The position numbers were made by a program, and so were the translations under genes. A stretch of 64,000 bases of DNA. Source: a candidate division WOR-1 bacterium RIFOXYB2_FULL_36_35. Its GTDB lineage: Bacteria; Margulisbacteria; WOR-1; XYC2-FULL-46-14; XYC2-FULL-37-10. Within the stretch, counting starts at the first letter, position 1. Each line of letters begins with the position of its first letter. Below, one piece after another: positions 60,846 through 64,000 of the stretch. The stretch covers positions 21,467 to 85,466 of the forward strand of contig MEUA01000017.1 in the NCBI GenBank assembly GCA_001771505.1, in the 5' to 3' direction. A model generated the notes under the pieces. It worked only from the letters and a program-made list of their open reading frames with translations. It was not told where the DNA came from and made no database searches.

Positions 60846-60854
60846 GACCACATT

Positions 60855-61961
60855 ATGAAAATACTTTATTGTGCTCATGGACATTTTTGGGGATCGACTT
60901 GGCCTTATGCTTTTATTGATGATTATATTATAAAGACCTTAAAAGTGATGGGGCATGAAGTTAAAGTCTTTGATGTTTTTGCTCGTGCCAATATGGTGAT
61001 ACATTATGTTGGCAATTATGCCAAAGAAAAAAAATTAAATGAGTCACAAGTCAAAATGTTGCTTCAAGACCGCGCTACCGCTGATCTTCCTCTAGAAGTT
61101 TTAGACTTTAAGCCCGATCTGGTTTTACATATTGTTGGGAATATTTCAAATAGAGTTCTGAAAGTATTAAGGGAAATAAAAGTTAAAACTGCTATATGGT
61201 TTTTGGATGATCCTCAAGAAATAGATAACACTTCTAATATGGGCGCCTTTTACGACTATGTTTATACGGTTGAATCTGCTTGTGTTGAGAAACATAAAAA
61301 TTCAGGCTCAAAAAACACTTCTTTCTTGCCTCTAGCATGCAGCCCTGATGTGCACAAGAAAATAGAAGTTGATGATAAGTATAAATCCGACATATGTTTT
61401 GTTGGTGTCCCTTTTCCGCGAAGGGTTGAGTTCTTTGATTTAGTGGCGGACTTCTTAAAAGATTATAATGTGAAAATTATCGGTGGCGGACCGACTATCG
61501 GATCATTAAAAGATCCTTGGTTGTGGAAGAAGAAACTAAAAAGATTGGATGTATTGGAGCGGTTTATTGTAGATGATATAGTCCCTCCTTCTGAAGCTGT
61601 GAAGTATTATAACGGCGCAAAAATTGTTTTAAATATCCATAGAGCCGCTGTTGATGAGAGGTTTAAAACTGGAAATGCAGAAGGAATAATTCCTACAAGC
61701 GTATCTGGAAGGACATTCGAAGTTGCAGGTTGTGCCTCTTTTCAATTAATAGATGATGAAAGACCCAATTATAAAATTCATTTTGAAGAAAATAAAGAGA
61801 TAGTCTCTTTTAAGTGGGTTGATGATTTTAAAGAAAAAATTGTTCATTATATAAATAATGCGGCAGAAAGAGATAAAATAGCTGAAGCTGCTCAGAAGAG
61901 GGCCTATAAAGATCATACTTACCAGCAAAGACTGGATAAAATTATAAACCCCGACGCTTGA
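60855..61961 (+). CDS. CgeB family glycosyltransferase (DUF3880-like)
   Basis: 368 residues. KILYCAHGHFWGSTWPYAF at the start, FKPDLVLHIVGN, KTAIWFLDDPQEID, YVYTVESACVEKHKNSG, LPLACSPDVHK, DICFVGVPFPRRVEFF, and the C-terminal SVSGRTFEVAGCASFQLIDDERPN are CgeB/Glyco_trans_1_2 features. CgeB homologs occur in flagellin and surface glycosylation islands. It may work with the GT2-TPR gene in the block (inference). Confidence 0.85.
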   Translation: MKILYCAHGHFWGSTWPYAFIDDYIIKTLKVMGHEVKVFDVFARANMVIHYVGNYAKEKKLNESQVKMLLQDRATADLPLEVLDFKPDLVLHIVGNISNRVLKVLREIKVKTAIWFLDDPQEIDNTSNMGAFYDYVYTVESACVEKHKNSGSKNTSFLPLACSPDVHKKIEVDDKYKSDICFVGVPFPRRVEFFDLVADFLKDYNVKIIGGGPTIGSLKDPWLWKKKLKRLDVLERFIVDDIVPPSEAVKYYNGAKIVLNIHRAAVDERFKTGNAEGIIPTSVSGRTFEVAGCASFQLIDDERPNYKIHFEENKEIVSFKWVDDFKEKIVHYINNAAERDKIAEAAQKRAYKDHTYQQRLDKIINPDA

Positions 61962-61966
61962 TTTTT

Positions 61967-61996
61967 TTGCCATATCCTTTGGTCTGATGGTATAAT
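61967..61996 (+). promoter_or_regulatory. sigma-70 promoter of pckG, very short leader
   Basis: TTGCCA (61967-61972), 18 bases, TATAAT (61991-61996), nine bases before ATG 62006; no ribosome binding site. Confidence 0.55.
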
Positions 61997-62005
61997 TATC
62001 TTATA

Positions 62006-63793
62006 ATGAAATTAAACGATATAAAACATAAAGAATTAAAAAAATGGATACAAGAGTGCGCGGAGCTTTGTGAACCGGACAACATTTATGTTTGTGATGG
62101 TTCGGAAGAAGAGAAAAAAAATTTTGAGAAAGAGGCCTTTAAAACCGGCGAATTGATTCAGCTTAATCAAGAGAAACTACCTGGTTGTGTGTATCATAGA
62201 ACCCATCCAAATGATGTTGCTCGTACTGAAGACTTAACCTTTATATGTACAAAAAACAAAAGGGATGCAGGGCCTAATAATAATTGGATATCGCCTAAAG
62301 AGGCATATAAAAAGGCGGGAGCTATATTTAAAGGATCAATGAAAGGTCGCACGATGTATGTCATCCCATTCTCGATGGGGCCTATAGGTTCGCCTTTTAG
62401 TAAAATTGGAGTTGAACTTTCAGATAGTATATATGTGGTTTTAAATATGAGAATTATGACAAGGATAGGGACCAACGTTCTTTATGTTCTTGGAAAAAAA
62501 GGCGAGTTTACAAAATGCCTTCACAGTAAAGCGGAACTTGACTTGAGCAAACGGATGATTCTTCATTTCCCGGAAGATAATACCATATGGAGCGTAAATT
62601 CAGGGTATGGAGGAAATGTATTGCTTGGCAAAAAATGTTTAGCTCTTCGAATTGCCTCTTATCTTGGGAATAAAGAGGGGTGGATGGCTGAACATATGCT
62701 TATTATGGGGGTGGAAGATCCTTCCGGATATATAGCTTATGTGGCGGCAGCTTTTCCAAGTGCTTGCGGCAAGACAAATCTTGCAATGCTTATACCTCCA
62801 AAAGGGTTAAGGCACAAAGGTTATCGTATTTGGACGGTGGGGGATGATATATCATGGATGAGAATAGATTCTGACGGCACTTTATGGGCTATAAATCCGG
62901 AATACGGGATGTTTGGCGTTGCTCCCGGGACAAATTCTAAAACAAATCCTAATGCTATGATTACTATAAGCAAAAATACAATTTTTACCAATGTTTTACT
63001 TTCAAAAGATGGGACAGTTTGGTGGGAAGATGGAGAGGGAGACCCTCCAAAAGAGGGGATTGATTGGATGGGCCGTCCTTGGCGGCCGGGGATGAAGGAT
63101 GAATTAGGAAAAATCATAAAAGGGGCTCATCCGAATAGTCGATTTACAGCTCCGATTTCACAATGTCCATCTGTTACAAATAGATTAGAACATCATCATG
63201 GTGTACCGATTTCTGCGATTATGTTTGGAGGAAGAAGGGCAAAAGTTGCTCCTCTTGTGTATGAAGCGTTTAGTTGGCAGCACGGTGTTTTTGTTGGGGC
63301 ATCAATGGCATCTGAACGTACTGCTGCTCAGTTTGGAAAACAGGGAGAGCTTCGTCATGATCCTATGGCAATGCTCCCTTTTTGCGGTTATAACATGGGT
63401 GATTATTTTAAGCATTGGCTTAAAATGGGGAGAAAGATGTCAAAACCGCCTAAAATTTTTCATGTAAACTGGTTTAGAACGGATAAAAAAGGAAATTTTC
63501 TATGGCCTGGATTTGGTGAAAACTTAAGAATTCTTGAGTGGATAATAGCTCGTTGCCGTTATAGTGTAGGAGCAAAAAAAACTGCGATTGGCAATGTGCC
63601 AAAACTCGAAGATATTGATATGGCAGGACTTAAAATGTCAAAAAAAGATTTAGAGCAAGCCTTATCTGTTCATAAAAAAGATTGGATTTTAGAGCTGAAA
63701 AGCCAGGAAGAGTTTTTTAAAAAATTTGGAAAATTTTTACCTCAAGAAATTTGGCAGGAACACAGAGAATTAAAAAAGAGATTAGGATTTTAA
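62006..63793 (+). CDS. pckG: phosphoenolpyruvate carboxykinase (GTP)
   Basis: 595 residues, full length for the GTP-dependent type. It interconverts oxaloacetate and PEP. Visible: RTHPNDVARTED (substrate Arg), the kinase-1a P-loop AAFPSACGKTNLAM with the GTP-class Cys, kinase-2 WTVGDDISWM (metal Asp), PEYGMFGVAPGTN, and GGRRAKVAPLVYEAFSW. In anaerobes it may run toward oxaloacetate or back to PEP; the direction cannot be told. Confidence 0.97.
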   Translation: MKLNDIKHKELKKWIQECAELCEPDNIYVCDGSEEEKKNFEKEAFKTGELIQLNQEKLPGCVYHRTHPNDVARTEDLTFICTKNKRDAGPNNNWISPKEAYKKAGAIFKGSMKGRTMYVIPFSMGPIGSPFSKIGVELSDSIYVVLNMRIMTRIGTNVLYVLGKKGEFTKCLHSKAELDLSKRMILHFPEDNTIWSVNSGYGGNVLLGKKCLALRIASYLGNKEGWMAEHMLIMGVEDPSGYIAYVAAAFPSACGKTNLAMLIPPKGLRHKGYRIWTVGDDISWMRIDSDGTLWAINPEYGMFGVAPGTNSKTNPNAMITISKNTIFTNVLLSKDGTVWWEDGEGDPPKEGIDWMGRPWRPGMKDELGKIIKGAHPNSRFTAPISQCPSVTNRLEHHHGVPISAIMFGGRRAKVAPLVYEAFSWQHGVFVGASMASERTAAQFGKQGELRHDPMAMLPFCGYNMGDYFKHWLKMGRKMSKPPKIFHVNWFRTDKKGNFLWPGFGENLRILEWIIARCRYSVGAKKTAIGNVPKLEDIDMAGLKMSKKDLEQALSVHKKDWILELKSQEEFFKKFGKFLPQEIWQEHRELKKRLGF

Positions 63794-63905
63794 ACCTGAT
63801 CCCGACTTCCGCGCAAGCTTCAAAAAATGTTAAATTCCCTCGTAAAAAGTTGCGATTTGGGTGTTGCAAACTACACTTAATGACAAGATTTCGTATGAAA
63901 TCATT

Positions 63906-63936
63906 CACCCCGATTAGGATAATCGGGGTTTGTCGG
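63906..63936. repeat. dispersed palindrome, last copy in window
   Basis: TTCACCCCGATTAGGATAATCGGGGTTTG after pckG. The remaining bases to 64000 hold no gene that I can support. Confidence 0.78.
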
Positions 63937-64000
63937 TTTTATGCATAATGAAGTAGTTTTGATGATTTTTTCTGTCATGTATGATAATCTGATAGAGAAT

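Noticed and set aside
63751..63948. 65-codon ORF overlapping the end of pckG
   Set aside because: No ribosome binding site, overlaps pckG and runs into the dispersed palindrome.

Overview
The window is about 64 kb of AT-rich DNA from a diderm (outer-membrane) anaerobic bacterium. The diderm call rests on LpxD, an OmpH/Skp-like chaperone and an SLH-domain porin. A rubredoxin plus flavodiiron protein pair and a GTP-type PEP carboxykinase suggest an anaerobe. The SLH-porin architecture and the solitary housekeeping genes would fit an uncultured lineage near Cyanobacteria such as Margulisbacteria/WOR-1, but this placement is an inference with low confidence. No rRNA is present; there are two tRNA genes (Leu-TAG, Gly-GCC).

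Layout. 0-3 kb: an AI-2E-type transporter (cut by the window edge), nadB and rsmH. 3-9.9 kb: membrane proteins, trpC and four unknown genes. 9.9-16.6 kb: lpxD, ompH-like, apgM, cvpA, purE, a homocitrate/isopropylmalate-synthase-like enzyme and a glmU-type nucleotidyltransferase. 16.6-25.8 kb: a methyltransferase, a membrane glycosyltransferase, and two large paralogous 7TM sensors, one of which lacks a kinase domain. 26-34.9 kb: flavin reductase-like protein, tRNAs, rubredoxin-flavodiiron operon, polX, a DJ-1 protein and the SLH porin. 35-43.1 kb: biotin ligase, SemiSWEET, YgjP-like peptidase, tldE, pta, an exonuclease, a pseudouridine synthase and a family-4-type uracil-DNA glycosylase. 43.3-58.5 kb: a dense one-direction block of 14 genes; apart from one glycosyltransferase I recognise none of them. 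58.6-62 kb: three glycosyltransferase-like genes. 62-63.8 kb: pckG.

Main result. Twelve unknown genes, both in the 43-58 kb block and scattered over the rest of the window, are preceded by a FliA/SigD (sigma-28)-like promoter. The pattern is an 8-mer like TGAAATTT or GCAAGTTT, a 12-13 base spacer, then an 8-mer like TCCGATAT. None of the recognised housekeeping genes checked carries it. The block encodes a 1730-residue protein built of at least four tandem units (spacing 231, 231 and 201 residues) of coiled coil plus hydrophobic segments. It also encodes several very small helical proteins, proteins with Ser/Thr/Asn-rich N-termini and no Sec signal, and a GT2-TPR glycosyltransferase. I read this as one co-regulated, probably surface or secreted, possibly glycosylated system. 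Its mechanism is unknown; a type III-like secretion substrate/translocon set is one hypothesis. No secretion machinery is in the window.

Other structure. About 19 copies of a palindromic repeat (core AACCCCGATTAT/ATAATCGGGGTT) and a MITE-like family with GGGnCTGTTGC termini sit between genes, in one place nested with a visible target duplication. Many sigma-70 promoters end within a few bases of the start codon with no ribosome binding site, which suggests widespread leaderless mRNAs.
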